Source: a bacterium (GTDB lineage: Bacteria; Planctomycetota; Planctomycetia; Planctomycetales; Planctomycetaceae). From it: a stretch of 64,000 nt of DNA. The notes below the pieces were generated by a model, which worked only from the letters and a program-made list of their open reading frames with translations, had not been told where the DNA came from and did not search any database. The stretch covers positions 1-64,000 of the forward strand of contig WGMU01000114.1 in assembly GCA_016124895.1 (NCBI GenBank), written 5' to 3'. Shown here in pieces: positions 50,118-61,200 of this stretch. Made by a program: the position numbers and the translations under genes. The first letter of the stretch is position 1, and each line of letters begins with the position of its first letter.

Positions 50118-52052
50118 GTGAATACAACGACGCAGGACACGCACGCGGATGCAGAGATTCTTGACGTGCGGACAGAACTGTTGGCAACGACGCCGGACGG
50201 TGGCATGGAACACAAGATGTATGGACGGCTGGGGGCTCATGTGGAGACTCGCGACGGAGTCTCAGGTGTCCGGTTTGCAGTCTGGGCTCCCAACGCGAGA
50301 GAAGTCTGCGTGCTGACCGACGGCAACGGCTGGCAGCACGGCTATGACTGGCTGAACTCCAGCGACAGCGGCGTGTGGAGTGGCTTTATTCCTGGCGCCG
50401 GCCTCGGGACGACCTACAAGTACAGCCTGCGAACGCAGTCTGGCGAGCTGCTGACGAAGGCCGACCCGCTCGGCTTTTACTGCGAACTGCCGCCGAAGAC
50501 GGCGTCTATCGTTTACGACCTGAATCAGTATCACTGGGCCGATGGCGACTGGATGGCACGTCGGGCTCGGACGAACTACCTCGAAAAGCCCGTCTCGATC
50601 TACGAAGTGCAACTCGCGTCCTGGAAGCGTCCCTGGGACGGACGCCGTTATCACTCGTACCGGGAACTCGCTGAGCAGCTCGTCGAGTACATCAGGGAAC
50701 TCGGCTATACCCACATCGAGCTGATGCCGATGGCCGAGTACCCGTTTGATGGCTCATGGGGCTATCAGGTCACCGGATACTTCGCGCCGACCAGCCGCTT
50801 TGGCACTCCGGATGACTTCCGGTATTTCGTCGACTACTGCCACCAGAACGGCATTGGCGTGATTATCGACTGGGTGCCGGCTCACTTCCCGACTGACCCG
50901 CACGGGCTGGCCCGTTTCGACGGCACGGCGCTGTACGAGCACGAAGACCAGCGGAAGGGATTTCACCCGGACTGGAACACGCACATCTTCAATTACGGGC
51001 GGTTTGAAGTCCGCGAGTTTCTATACGAGTCCGGCCGCTTCTGGCTCGACCAGTACCACATCGACGGACTGCGCGTCGATGCCGTCGCTTCAATGCTGTA
51101 CCTGGACTACTCGCGCGACGAAGGCGAGTGGGTGCCGAATCAGTTCGGTGGGCGTGAAAACCTGGAAGCCGTCGACTTTCTGAAGGACTTCAACACGCGG
51201 GTGCATGGCGAGTACCCCGGCGTGCTGACCATCGCTGAAGAGTCAACATCGTGGGGCGGCGTCTCGCGGCCCGTGTACGACGGCGGGCTGGGCTTCAGCA
51301 TGAAGTGGGACATGGGCTGGATGCACGACTCGCTGAAGTACATCGCGCGCGAGCCAGTGCATCGTCAGTTTCATCAGAACGAACTGTCGTTCCGCTCGCT
51401 GTACGCGTTCAGTGAGAACTTCGTCCTGCCGCTGTCGCATGACGAAGTCGTGCATGGCAAGGGGTCGCTGATCCGCAGGATGCCCGGCGACGACTGGCAG
51501 AAGTTCGCGAATCTGCGGTTGCTGTTCGGCTATCAGTACACGATGCCGGGCAAGAAGCTGCTGTTCATGGGCGGTGAATTCGGGCAATGGGACGAGTGGG
51601 ATCACGAAAGCGAACTCGACTGGTGCCTGCTCCGCTTCCCGTTCAACGACGGGATCAAAAAGCTGATCGGTGACCTCAACCGCCTGTACCGCGACTATCC
51701 GGCGCTGTACGAACTGGATAGCTCGCCCGAAGGCTTTTCGTGGATTGAGGCCGACGACGCGGCTCACAGTATTTACTCGTACTGCCGTTACGCGAAGAAC
51801 GGACAGACGATCGTCGTCGCCCTCAACTTTACGCCGGTCGTGCGGTACGAGTACCAGATCGGCGTGCCGCACGCGGGGCAGTACGTCGAGCTGCTCAACA
51901 GCGACTCCGAGCTGTACGAAGGCAGTAACGTCGGCAACTGGGGAACACTGACCGCGACCGATGAGCCGTCGCACGGCCGTGAGCACAGCCTCAAGCTCAA
52001 CCTGCCTCCGCTGGGCATGGTCATCCTGCTGCACTCACCCGACGCTGAGTAA
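50118..52052 (+). CDS. glgB: 1,4-alpha-glucan branching enzyme
   Basis: A 644-residue GH13 branching enzyme that makes alpha-1,6 branches in glycogen. The GTG at 50118 follows GGGAAGG; the frame is open further upstream, but that part resembles no protein. Residues about 20-130 are the CBM48 domain ([20 protein letters not shown] near 51). The catalytic barrel has [20 protein letters not shown] near 206, [20 protein letters not shown] near 253, the nucleophile Asp in [20 protein letters not shown] near 317, the acid/base Glu in [17 protein letters not shown] near 370, and [20 protein letters not shown] near 439, all highly typical of GlgB. The C-terminal beta domain is intact. No other glycogen gene is adjacent; the GH77 gene is at 13175. 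Confidence 0.95.
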   Translation: MNTTTQDTHADAEILDVRTELLATTPDGGMEHKMYGRLGAHVETRDGVSGVRFAVWAPNAREVCVLTDGNGWQHGYDWLNSSDSGVWSGFIPGAGLGTTYKYSLRTQSGELLTKADPLGFYCELPPKTASIVYDLNQYHWADGDWMARRARTNYLEKPVSIYEVQLASWKRPWDGRRYHSYRELAEQLVEYIRELGYTHIELMPMAEYPFDGSWGYQVTGYFAPTSRFGTPDDFRYFVDYCHQNGIGVIIDWVPAHFPTDPHGLARFDGTALYEHEDQRKGFHPDWNTHIFNYGRFEVREFLYESGRFWLDQYHIDGLRVDAVASMLYLDYSRDEGEWVPNQFGGRENLEAVDFLKDFNTRVHGEYPGVLTIAEESTSWGGVSRPVYDGGLGFSMKWDMGWMHDSLKYIAREPVHRQFHQNELSFRSLYAFSENFVLPLSHDEVVHGKGSLIRRMPGDDWQKFANLRLLFGYQYTMPGKKLLFMGGEFGQWDEWDHESELDWCLLRFPFNDGIKKLIGDLNRLYRDYPALYELDSSPEGFSWIEADDAAHSIYSYCRYAKNGQTIVVALNFTPVVRYEYQIGVPHAGQYVELLNSDSELYEGSNVGNWGTLTATDEPSHGREHSLKLNLPPLGMVILLHSPDAE

Positions 52053-52546
52053 TCCGCTGAACGAACACAGGCTCTCTCAGAGCGACTTGTGGCCGACACA
52101 TCAGATTCTCTGGACCAGTTGATTTGCGGCGAGTTCAACATCTGCTCGAAGAATCTCTGCGCAGGATCCACCATTGCGCCGGTCAGCTCAGCGACGAGCA
52201 GCTCTGGCAGCGACCAGCGGCAGGCATGAACAGCGTCGGCAAGTGGATTCCCGAAGCGAGGCGTGGAGGTGTCCCTCTCTGAACTTCGGCTGTGAACAAT
52301 TGCAGTCGTGCTTTTCTGCTGCAGTCAACGACAGCCACTCAAACTATTCGCGAGAATTCTGTCATCGTTCGGAAGTTTTTCTGCACAGGAATCTCCACCC
52401 TGCCGAATCCCACAACAGCTATTGGACGTCGAATTCACAGCGGGTTGATCAGGCTCAATTCGAGACGATCGCGTGCGCGGAGAACGACTTCCGGGCACGG
52501 AAAAAGTCGCCCCGACGTTTTTTATCCGTGGTCGGCAAACCGGAGC
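52053..52546. other. Intergenic region, no gene seen
   Basis: About 490 bases after glgB and before the promoter of the acidic protein gene. Short frames are open, but none has a recognisable sequence or ribosome site. No repeat with perfect arms was found. Confidence 0.4.
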
Positions 52547-52575
52547 TTGACACGTTCCGGTCGTTCAAATAATTA
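52547..52575 (+). promoter_or_regulatory. Near-consensus sigma-70-type promoter
   Basis: TTGACA (52547-52552) and TAATTA (52570-52575) are separated by exactly 17 bases. The -35 box is a perfect consensus and the -10 box is close to consensus. The implied transcript would start near 52582 and leave a 5' leader of about 90 bases before the acidic protein gene. Confidence 0.8.
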
Positions 52576-52674
52576 ACCGCGCGCATTGCAGAGGATGGGT
52601 AAGCAGCCCGCTCTGCTGAACCTGATACAGCGTCACTTGATTACGACTTAGACTGTCAGAGCGGAGCACCGGAA

Positions 52675-52977
52675 ATGCCTCTGTCATGGGAAACCACCGA
52701 CTGGAAACTGACTGCCACCGATGCCTCAACCGGCAGCCGATGCGCTGTGCTTGATGCCCGTCTGGAAGACGAAGAAAACGACGAGTCCTTCTACGACGAC
52801 GGAGATGAAGACGACGTCGACGGCGACGACGAATGGGACGACGACGACGATGATGACCTGGACGACGATGATGATGAGGACGATCTGGAAGACGAGGACG
52901 ATCTCGACGACGACCTCGATGATGATGACGACGACGAAGACGATGACTGGGACGACGACGACTTTGGTGATGACTGA
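52675..52977 (+). CDS. Small Asp-rich acidic protein
   Basis: A 100-residue protein with a non-repetitive first third (MPLSWETTDWKLTATDASTG, then SRCAVLDARLEDEENDESFY) and an almost purely acidic remainder of Asp/Glu with a few Trp, Leu and Val (DDDDDDLDDDDDEDDLEDED type). No signal peptide or membrane segment is seen. It is flanked by a consensus promoter and a strong terminator, which makes it a genuine single-gene unit despite its low complexity. Asp-rich tails like this can bind calcium or other cations, or act as a histone-like acidic chaperone; none of this is shown. Highly acidic small proteins are often seen in planctomycetes. Confidence 0.75.
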   Translation: MPLSWETTDWKLTATDASTGSRCAVLDARLEDEENDESFYDDGDEDDVDGDDEWDDDDDDDLDDDDDEDDLEDEDDLDDDLDDDDDDEDDDWDDDDFGDD

Positions 52978-53007
52978 GGTTCCGTCCTGAACGGGAAGCG
53001 ATTCAAG

Positions 53008-53041
53008 AACGACCGCCGCACTGCTGGCGGTCGTTTTTTTG
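53008..53041 (+). terminator. Rho-independent terminator of the acidic protein gene
   Basis: AACGACCGCC (53008-53017) and GGCGGTCGTT (53026-53035) form a perfect 10-bp stem with a GCACTGCT loop, and a T-run extends to about 53041. It lies 30 bases after the stop codon. Confidence 0.92.
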
Positions 53042-53052
53042 TGCGCGGCGCG

Positions 53053-53180
53053 GGGGGAGCAGGGAAAAGGCAGTGGGCAGTAGTGGCTGCGGAACAGCGG
53101 ACAGGACGAGTGTGACGTCCATGAACTCACCTGCTGCCCGTTTCCCACTGGCTACTGCCTGCTTCCCGCTACCTCCCTCC
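53053..53180. repeat. Purine-rich GGCAGTGGGCAGTAG-type inverted repeat
   Basis: GGGAAAAGGCAGTGGGCAGTAG at about 53063-53084 is partly complementary to CCCACTGGCTACTGCCTGCT at about 53146-53165. Similar CAGTGGGCAGTAG strings are common in planctomycete intergenic DNA as I recall them. The arms are diverged. The rest of 53181-53545 up to the exporter gene has no convincing gene. Confidence 0.45.
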
Positions 53181-53545
53181 AACTGCAGACAATCCCGCCC
53201 ACGTCGTTAAAATCGGCCCGTTCAGCCGCAGTCACGCGACAGAGTCTGGCTGGCCTGGGCAGTCGGCAGGAGCGGGAAGGTTTTGCCAGCCGGAGCGATG
53301 AGGCGATTCAGCGATGCAGTTGTCGCCGTTCGGCGTGAGGGTTACTGCGATGCACAGGTCGGCTCGTACCTCGCGTCGATGAAAACTGGATTGGGCGGGC
53401 AGCAAATCATGAGAGGTCCATGTCGAGTGAATCCAGCACGTCGATTCACAACTCCGACAATGTCACGGCGAGCGCGTTCCGGTATGGTGGCGATTGCCGG
53501 TGAGAGCGCTCGACTCGACTGGGACAGGTTCGAACGAGAATCAGC

Positions 53546-56500
53546 ATGACGCACTTTCTCGAGAAGAAAGATCCCTGGGGGCACGGTATGGGCCTCTGGG
53601 TGCTCGTCCTGATGGCAGCGGTGCTGCCTCCAGCGATCTGGGCACTCGGCGGGATCCACATGGAAAATGACATCCGCAAGTGGGTGCCTTCCGATGATCC
53701 CAATACCGTCGCGCTGAACTGGTATCAGGAGCACTTCCCGCACAGTGAAAGCGTGCTTGTCTCCTGGGACGGCAGCACACTGAATGACCCGCGCGTTGGC
53801 TGGCTGCACGATCGACTGGCCGGAGTACCTGACGAAGACGGTGTTCTGCGCGGCGGATCGCGTTATGTCGACGAGGTCGTCACTCCTCAGAGCCTTTTGC
53901 GTCGTGTCGAAGACGAGGGTGTTTCGCACGAAGAAGCACTCACGCGGCTGCAGGGCGTTCTGATCGGAACCGGACCTCTGAAGCTGAGGCTTACGGAACT
54001 GGGGGTCGAGCGCCAGCGGTCGACTCTGAAGACGATCAAGGACCGCCTCGCGAACGAACTCGGATTGACAATCGACGTACTCGATCCCGTCGCCGAATGG
54101 CTGCCGGAAAAGTCGATCGACGACTACCCGCGTGCCGTGTCGATTATCGAAGATGTCGAAGTGCCGGAACCGTTTCCTCCAGTCGCCGAGCATCACGCGC
54201 AGATTCGCTGGGAAGGAATGCACGCGCGCAGCGAGCAGGCCAGGCAGGTGATCGCCCTGATCGAGTCTCTGACTGTCGACGGCACTGCCAGCTCACCGAA
54301 ACTCGTGGAGGCAGCGTTCTTTGCACCGGGATCGCCGCTGACTGTCGCCGTCATTCTGAATGAAGCCGGCGAAGCTGATAAGAAACTGGCGATTGCAGAG
54401 ATTCGTGAGGTCGCCGCGGAACTCGGGATTCCATCCGGCATTCTGCATCTTGGAGGGCGGCCTGTTGCCGGAGCGGTGCTGAACGCAGCCGTCAAAGAAG
54501 CCGGCTGGAACCGTGACTTCCCGATCTGGAATCTGCCTCGCCGATCGATCGTGCTGTTTTCCGGTCTGGTGGGAATTGTGCTTGCGTTTCTGATGCTTCG
54601 CAGCGGCGTGCTTGCCAGCCTGGTGCTCTGCGTCTCGTATTACACCGTGCTGCTGACGGTGTCGACAGTTCCGGTCACCGGCGGCAGCATGAACATGGTG
54701 CTGGTGGTCATGCCGACGCTGCTGCTGGTCCTGACGATTTCCGGGGCCATTCACATTGCGAATTACTGGAAACACGCCCTCCACAGTGCGCCCGGTCGAG
54801 CCCCCGTCGCCGCTGCCGTCATGGCTGCGCGACCGTGTTTCCTCGCCAGTCTGACAACGGCGCTTGGTCTCCTGTCGCTGATGACAAGTCCCCTGAAGCC
54901 GGTGTCGGACTTCGGACTGTATTCGGCGCTCGGGTGCTTCGTCGGTCTGGGGGCAATTCTGTATGCACTACCGGCAATGCTGCTTTACCTGCCGCAGAAA
55001 GCCGAAACCAGCGAGTGGGTCATCAGAAACCAGTGGCCGGAGGTCGGACGCTTCATCAGTCGCCGTCCCGTCACTGTCGCGACGACCTGTCTGGTTGCAT
55101 TTGCCGTCTGTTCGCTCGGCCTGCGGAACTTCGACACCGAGACGAAGGTAATTCGTTATTTCCCGGACGATTCGCAGATCGTTCGGGACTACAAGTGGCT
55201 GGAAGAGAACATCGGAGGAATCATCCCGGTCGACGTCGTCGTGAGGTTCTCGCAGGAGAGCCGGGCGCCGCATGAAGGCGGGCGACTGTTTGCCGAGCGG
55301 CAGGAAATTGTCCGCCGCATTCAACGGAGACTGGTCGGCGGGCATCCGGACGTGACCGGAGCCCTGTCGCTTGTCTCGTTCCGACCGGAACTTGCGGAAG
55401 AGGAATTGACACGGCGGGCAACCAGTCCGCTGCTCCGCCGGGTCGATACGACCACAGAACAGAAGGTCCTTGAAAACGCGTCGGCAGCAAACTTCATTCG
55501 GCTGGCAAAAGATCGGATGTCGCTGACACTGCCGGATAACGAGGCCGTGTCGCGGACACCTTTTGAGCGAGTTGCTTCGCAACTTGGTGTCGGCCCGCGA
55601 CCGGAGTTTCGTTCGGTGGATATCAGCGAGACCGACGAGCTGTGGCGCATTACCGCGCAGGTCAACATCATGACCGACTGCGACTACTCGGTCCTGACGC
55701 GCGAGATCGACGACATTGTCCGCAGCGAAACGAAATCTGTGGCCGGGTCCAATCACATCGTGACGGGCATGGTCCCGCTGTTTCTCGAAACACAGCAGGC
55801 CATCCTGACGAGTCTGATCAAGAGTTTTCTGATCGCTTTTGTCGTCATCGGCGCCGTGATTTCCTGGGTGCTGAAGAGCGTCCGCGCCGGCCTGATCACA
55901 ATGCTGCCGAACGTGCTCCCGATCAGTACCGTCTTCGGAGCAATTTCGTGGTACGGTATCAAAGTCGACATCGGCACGATGATTACGGCCTCCGTTGCTC
56001 TGGGGATTGCCGTCGATGGTACGCTGCATCTGCTGACGTGGTTCCGTGAGAATATCCGCAACGGTCTCGACATTCCTGAAGCCGTCAGCCAGGCACTGGG
56101 GCATTGTGGTCCGGCGCTGTGTCAGACGAGCATTGTTGTGGGAACGGGCTTGCTGGTGCTGATGCCCGCCGAACTGTCTCTGATCAGCCGCTTCGGCTGG
56201 CTGATGGCTGCGATGATCGGAACCGCTCTGTTCGCTGACCTGGTCCTGCTGCCCGCACTGCTGAACTGGAAGCTCGGCGCTCTGATTAGAAGCGTCGATG
56301 CCGCGGCTTATCAGCCTGCAGCACCGGCCCCTTCAGCGAACGCGCCCAGCAACGGAATCTCGCCGGTAGTTGCAGACTCGCCGGTAACGACGGGCGTCAC
56401 CACGGGCGATGACGACTCTTCAATTGCCGACATGGAGACCGTGTACGAGATCCGTGCCGAAGATGTCGGCATAAAGGAAGGGCTGCCGTCACAGCCCGCT

Positions 56501-56587
56501 GATAAGGCAAATCCGCCTTCGCCTCACATGCTGCGTCCCGATGACTCAAAAGCCGTCCGTCGCCCGGATCGCGATGAGTCCGTCTGA
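53546..56587 (+). CDS. MMPL/RND-family transporter
   Basis: A 1,013-residue inner-membrane transporter of the RND/MMPL superfamily, with the two-fold arrangement of one N-terminal helix, a large periplasmic domain, five helices, and then the same again. The first membrane block runs near residues 335-490 (VLFSGLVGIVLAFLMLRSGV, VVMPTLLLVLTISGAIHIAN) and the second near 750-910 (FLIAFVVIGAVISWVLKSVR, TASVALGIAVDGTLHLLTWF). Both have the GxxxD-like polar residues of the proton path, such as D826 in IAVDGTLH. The last 100 residues are a polar, Ser/Pro-rich cytoplasmic tail. Planctomycete members may export lipids or hydrophobic compounds. No membrane-fusion or outer-membrane partner lies nearby. 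Confidence 0.85.
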   Translation: MTHFLEKKDPWGHGMGLWVLVLMAAVLPPAIWALGGIHMENDIRKWVPSDDPNTVALNWYQEHFPHSESVLVSWDGSTLNDPRVGWLHDRLAGVPDEDGVLRGGSRYVDEVVTPQSLLRRVEDEGVSHEEALTRLQGVLIGTGPLKLRLTELGVERQRSTLKTIKDRLANELGLTIDVLDPVAEWLPEKSIDDYPRAVSIIEDVEVPEPFPPVAEHHAQIRWEGMHARSEQARQVIALIESLTVDGTASSPKLVEAAFFAPGSPLTVAVILNEAGEADKKLAIAEIREVAAELGIPSGILHLGGRPVAGAVLNAAVKEAGWNRDFPIWNLPRRSIVLFSGLVGIVLAFLMLRSGVLASLVLCVSYYTVLLTVSTVPVTGGSMNMVLVVMPTLLLVLTISGAIHIANYWKHALHSAPGRAPVAAAVMAARPCFLASLTTALGLLSLMTSPLKPVSDFGLYSALGCFVGLGAILYALPAMLLYLPQKAETSEWVIRNQWPEVGRFISRRPVTVATTCLVAFAVCSLGLRNFDTETKVIRYFPDDSQIVRDYKWLEENIGGIIPVDVVVRFSQESRAPHEGGRLFAERQEIVRRIQRRLVGGHPDVTGALSLVSFRPELAEEELTRRATSPLLRRVDTTTEQKVLENASAANFIRLAKDRMSLTLPDNEAVSRTPFERVASQLGVGPRPEFRSVDISETDELWRITAQVNIMTDCDYSVLTREIDDIVRSETKSVAGSNHIVTGMVPLFLETQQAILTSLIKSFLIAFVVIGAVISWVLKSVRAGLITMLPNVLPISTVFGAISWYGIKVDIGTMITASVALGIAVDGTLHLLTWFRENIRNGLDIPEAVSQALGHCGPALCQTSIVVGTGLLVLMPAELSLISRFGWLMAAMIGTALFADLVLLPALLNWKLGALIRSVDAAAYQPAAPAPSANAPSNGISPVVADSPVTTGVTTGDDDSSIADMETVYEIRAEDVGIKEGLPSQPADKANPPSPHMLRPDDSKAVRRPDRDESV

Positions 56588-56714
56588 AACACCGCTGGCT
56601 GGGAACGTTTCTTCGAGAGATAGGCTTCGCAGCAGCATCCACAGGGTCATGCTCACAGACTCGTCATTTTGTGACGCATGATTCTGTACCCCGTCCGAGC
56701 AGGATCCGTGACTT

Positions 56715-58016
56715 TCAGACCTCCGCGAGTCGTTCGGTGGAATCGCCGAATTTCTCCAGTGGCAGGCCGTAGTGATCGAGCAGTGACAGAAACAGGCTGC
56801 ACATACGGCGGTTCGACTGGCCCAGGTAGTCGAGCGTGCGTCCGGTTTCGAGCTTCCCGCCGGCGCGGCCAAGCATCACGACCGGAAGCTGAGTCGCGTT
56901 GTGGCTGCCGGTCAACATGCTCGAACACAGCATCAGTACCGAATTGTCCAGAGCCGTTCGCTCGCCTTCCTGCACCGCATCCAGACGGCGGGCGATATAA
57001 GCAAGCTGCTCGACGAAGAACTGATTCACCTTCAGCCAGTCGTCGGATTCCTGATGCGACAGCAGGTGGTGAATCATGTAGTCGACGCCCAGGTTCGAGA
57101 ATCGAAGTGACGAATGGTCGTTGTTGAGCTTCAGCGTGCAGACGCGTGTCGTGTCCGTCTGAAACGCCAGCACCAGGATGTCACACATCAGCCGCATGTG
57201 CTCGCCGATGTCCTGCGGAATCCCGTCCGCCGGGCGCGGAATGTTCGGCTCACTGAGCGTCGGTCGCCAGCCCTGCAGTTCGCCACGCTGCCCGGCGCGT
57301 TCGATCCTCTGCTCAACTTCACGCACCGAGTTCAGATACTCGTCGAGTTTCTGCTGATCCGTCTTGCTGATTGACCGCCGCAGATCCGTTGCGTCCGCCA
57401 GAATTGCGTCGAGCACGCTGCGATCACCGAGGTTCGCTTCCGTCTTGAACAGCCGGTCGAAGGCCAGCGCCGGATAAACTTCCAGCGGCGTCGGTGTCGT
57501 CGGCGAACTCCACGAGATGTGGGAGCTGTATATCATCGAGTAGTTTTTGTGGACGGACGGATTCGACTTCTCACAGCCGAGCACCAGGCTCGGCACTTTG
57601 GTCGAACGTCCGTATGTCTGCGCCAGCAACTGGTCGATGCTCGTGCCGGAACGAATCTCACCGCCGTCAGACAATGGCGCTCCGGAGAGCAGGTTACCCG
57701 TCTGCGAGCTATGGATGTTCCCCTTCAGAGCTTCCTCGTTATACAGCCCGCGAATGAACAGCAGCTTCTCACGGAAGTCGGTCAACGGTTCGAGCACGCG
57801 GCCGAGTTCCATGTCGCGGCCCGATCCCTTCGCCCACCAGTGGTCCTTGTGAAAGCCGTTGCCGGCGAACAGAACGCCAAATCTCAGCGGTGCCTGGTTT
57901 ACGGCGTTGCCATCAGAGACTTCGGCTCCGAAGACGCGGACCGATTCCATCCACGGTAGCGCCATCGACACACCCAGGCCACGCAGCAGAGTCCGGCGGG
58001 AAAATCGGTTGCTCAT
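56715..58016 (-). CDS. DUF1552 domain-containing protein
   Basis: A 433-residue DUF1552 protein beginning with a twin-arginine leader (SNRFSRRTLLRGLGVSMALP). The family shares the alkaline-phosphatase-like fold theme of DUF1501 and is almost always found next to a DUF1592-type cytochrome, as here. Marks: LRFGVLFAGNGFHKDHWWAK near 42, VPSLVLGCEKSNPSVHKNYS near 140, ISWSSPTTPTPLEVYPALAF near 166, VLDAILADATDLRRSISKTD near 200, and SNRRMCSLFLSLLDHYGLPL near 405. The upstream DUF1592 gene ends 189 bases before this start on the same strand and the pair is probably one operon, with a repeat hairpin in the gap. No enzymatic activity is established. Confidence 0.93.
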   Translation of the reverse strand: MSNRFSRRTLLRGLGVSMALPWMESVRVFGAEVSDGNAVNQAPLRFGVLFAGNGFHKDHWWAKGSGRDMELGRVLEPLTDFREKLLFIRGLYNEEALKGNIHSSQTGNLLSGAPLSDGGEIRSGTSIDQLLAQTYGRSTKVPSLVLGCEKSNPSVHKNYSMIYSSHISWSSPTTPTPLEVYPALAFDRLFKTEANLGDRSVLDAILADATDLRRSISKTDQQKLDEYLNSVREVEQRIERAGQRGELQGWRPTLSEPNIPRPADGIPQDIGEHMRLMCDILVLAFQTDTTRVCTLKLNNDHSSLRFSNLGVDYMIHHLLSHQESDDWLKVNQFFVEQLAYIARRLDAVQEGERTALDNSVLMLCSSMLTGSHNATQLPVVMLGRAGGKLETGRTLDYLGQSNRRMCSLFLSLLDHYGLPLEKFGDSTERLAEV

Positions 58017-58053
58017 TTGAACTTCCAGTTGGTGACTGCTCACGAGGATTCCG

Positions 58054-58199
58054 GACGCAAAGTCGCTAAGACGCAATGATTCGCCAAGAAAAAACACACA
58101 GAAGTGACAGGGGGCTTATTGCAAACTGAAGTGTCGTTTCATGCTGATTCTCGGCTGTTCTTCTCTTTGCGCTGCTTTGCGGCTCCGCGCCTTTGCGTC
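58054..58199. repeat. Long imperfect inverted repeat, CTTTGCG type
   Basis: Two 35-base arms (58054-58088 and 58165-58199) pair with about nine mismatches, the outermost nine bases GACGCAAAG and CTTTGCGTC perfectly. The loop is about 76 bases. It fills the gap between the DUF1592 and DUF1552 genes. Related one-armed sequences occur at 4089-4128 and about 24765-24803. Confidence 0.8.
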
Positions 58200-58205
58200 A
58201 GATGA

Positions 58206-61200
58206 TCACTGACGACTGACCGTTGTGCCGTAAGCCGCTCCCCGAATCATGCGGAACTGCTGACTGCGGACGATTGTCTCGACCGCCGTTTGAAAGCGGA
58301 AGTCGTTTTGTTTGAGCTGCTGCCGCATTTCGGCCAGCAGCGGCTCGTCAGAAAGTTGCACCGACCGCCCCAGCGCATAGCCCAGCAGCTTCCGGCAGAA
58401 CTGACGGAGGAAGTCCTCGCGCCGCTTCGTCAACAGATAATGCTGTAGTCCGGCGAGGCCGTCGAGTTGCGTGCCGTCGGGCAGAGTTGTTTTCGTATCG
58501 ACCGGCTGACCACTGGCATCACGCTCGCGCAGCCGGCCAATGGCGTCAAAGCGTTCGAGTGCAAAGCCGAACGGATCGATCCGCTGATGGCACTTCGCAC
58601 AGGCCGGATCGGAACTGTGCCGCTCGATGAGCTGCCGCTCGGACAGACCGGCAGGGACATCTTCCGGCAGGACGGGCACGTTCTTCGGTGGCCGCGGCAG
58701 CCGCTCGCCAAGAACCACTTCCGAGAGCCAGTTACCGCGCAGAATCGGGCTCGTCCGCGACGCGCCGGACTGCTTCGACAGAATGCTCGCCTGAGTCAGA
58801 ATGCCGCCCCGGTTGAATGCACGCGTCCCTTCCACCAGTCGCCACTGCGGGCCGGCGACGTCTGGAACTCCGTAGGCCGCCGCCAGCCGCTCGTTCAGGA
58901 AGGTGTGATCGGCATCGAGAATCTGGAGGATCGAACGGTCATGGCGGAACAGATCCGCGAAGAAGCGGATCGACTCTTCATACATGTCGCTCCGCAGGCT
59001 GGCGAACTCCGGAAAACGCTGCTCGCTCTTCTCGTTGTGCTGATCGAAATCGCGAACGTGCAGCCACTGACAGGCAAACTCGATGGCGAGCCGCCGCGCG
59101 TGCGGCGAGTCGAGCATCAGTCGCATCTGTTTGACCAGCGTGTCCGGATCACTGAGCTGCCCTGCGTCGGCCAGGCGGCGGAGTTCGCCATCGGGCAGCG
59201 TCGAACTCAGAAAATAGCTGAGCCGCGTCGCGAGTTCATGGTCATTGACCGGGACTCGTTCGCTACCCGATCCCGGTTTCTCGGTGCGAAACAGAAACGC
59301 GGGCGACGTCAGAATGCGGGCGAGTGTTAATCGGGCAGCCTCGTCATGCGGAACCTCTTCGTTGCGCAGTCGCCGGTAAAGCGAACGAATTCGGGCAACC
59401 TCCGACTTAGTCAGCGGATGCCGGTACGCCCGGTTGGCAAACTCAACGAGCGCATCGACGTGTCGCGGTTCAGCGTCGAGCAGCGTCTGCCGAAACGCGG
59501 CGGCACGATCGGCAATCGGCTTGCGCAGTGGCTCGAACACGCGCGGATCGGCATCCTGCGTCGCAAACTCCATCAACTGTTCAAAGCCGGTGACCATCGT
59601 CAGCGCGTCCTGACTGACGAACCGCAGCTCTTCCCACAGTCGATCGAGTTCCGCTCGCTCGGCATCGCTGAGCATCAACCGGCCGAGGTGGTCATCCTCA
59701 CGGTGAAACAGGACCAGCGTGACAACTTCGTCGACGGGAACAATTCGGGCATGGCACATCGCTGTGGGGAACAGACCGCGGAATTCGTCAAAGGCGGCAG
59801 TCGCCTGGGACTCGGCCGGTCCGCCACGGCGCACGGTCAGCGGCACACCGGCCAGCAGCGAGTCGTCGGTGAGTTCCGTCGTGACCGCAAGCTGCACACT
59901 GGCATCGGCCCCCGCTGAGGCGTGCAGTCTTCCAGTCGTGACGAAGCTCGCCTCAGCCAGCAGGTTGCGTGGCAGACGCACGGCAATGACCGACGGCGCG
60001 CGAACGACGATGTTCGCCGAGCCGCTCTCGTTCTGAACTGAAAACACATTTGGATCGACGCCCAGAGTCGATGCTGCAAGTTGCTCGGCCGTCGCGCGGC
60101 CTGCCAGTTTCGAACGGTCGAGATTTCCAAACAGCGGTCCCGACAGCGACCGCAGTTCCTCCCACAGCAGCGCATCTCCAGCGTCCAGCTCGGCCGGAAG
60201 CGGTTGAGTCAGCAGCGTCGTCAAGGACTTCGCGATCTCCGCCGCCGCGGCGCTGTCCGACGTATCAAGCCACTTTGCAGGCAGGGAGTTTTCCGGAATC
60301 ACGCTCTGCAGTCGCGGTTCGTCAACGAGTCCCGTGTAGAAATGCCAGACAGCGGGATTGCCGAGACGGTCGGCGAGCGGATTTCCCTCCGCGATCGAGT
60401 CTGCACAGTCGCCGCTCAGCGACCAGCGCCGCGGCTCGGCCTGATCGCTGCGCAGCTCCGTGATCGACAGATCGATGTGCGTGAGATCGCAGACGTGGTT
60501 GCGGTCGCGAGAATCGATGATCAGCGAGAGCAGGTCGCCGGGGCGCACGTCGAGTTCGCGGATCGGTTCAATCGTCGCCCGGCTGCCGAGGTTGACGTCG
60601 CCACTGCGAAGCACACGTCGCTGCGAACCTCGCCGCAGTTCGACCGACCAGCGAATCCCGTTGCCACACGCGTTGTGCGCATCGGCGACGGTCGGTTCAA
60701 CACGTACACGGCTGGCCAGCGGGCTTTTCCAGCCGACGGCGACCCAGCGCTCCGGCCGGGGATGCACCGCGACAGTGTGTCCCGGCAGGTCGCCGGGAAT
60801 GTTGACTTTCTGGTCCGACGAGTTCGCAACAATCGACAGCGCATCGGCGCCGGGCAGTCCCCAGCCTTTGACGAACGGATACCCGCCCGTCTGTTCGAGT
60901 CGCTGATGCAGGTAGTCAGGAATCTGCACGTCGCCCGCTGCCGCGATTCCCAGGAGGTTGAGCCACGCACGCAGAACGTCTGCATCGACGCCGTGCTTCG
61001 TCGCGAGCTGCTCGACATCCGCGTCTGCTCCCACCTGCTTCGCGTCAAAAGCGACCGCCAGGTAGTCGGCCGTGCGGCGCAGTTCGGCGTCGCGCATCTG
61101 CTGCAGGACGACGGCCACCGCGCGAACATCTCGTAACGGAGTTGCCGGTCGGCCGGCCTGTTCGAGCCGCGGGTTAACCCACTCGACAACGTCCTGCTCA

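Noticed and set aside
53283-53549. 88-codon frame ending with an ATGA overlap at the MMPL start
   Set aside because: It starts at a TTG without a ribosome site and resembles no protein; the overlap is probably chance, though a leader peptide cannot be fully excluded.
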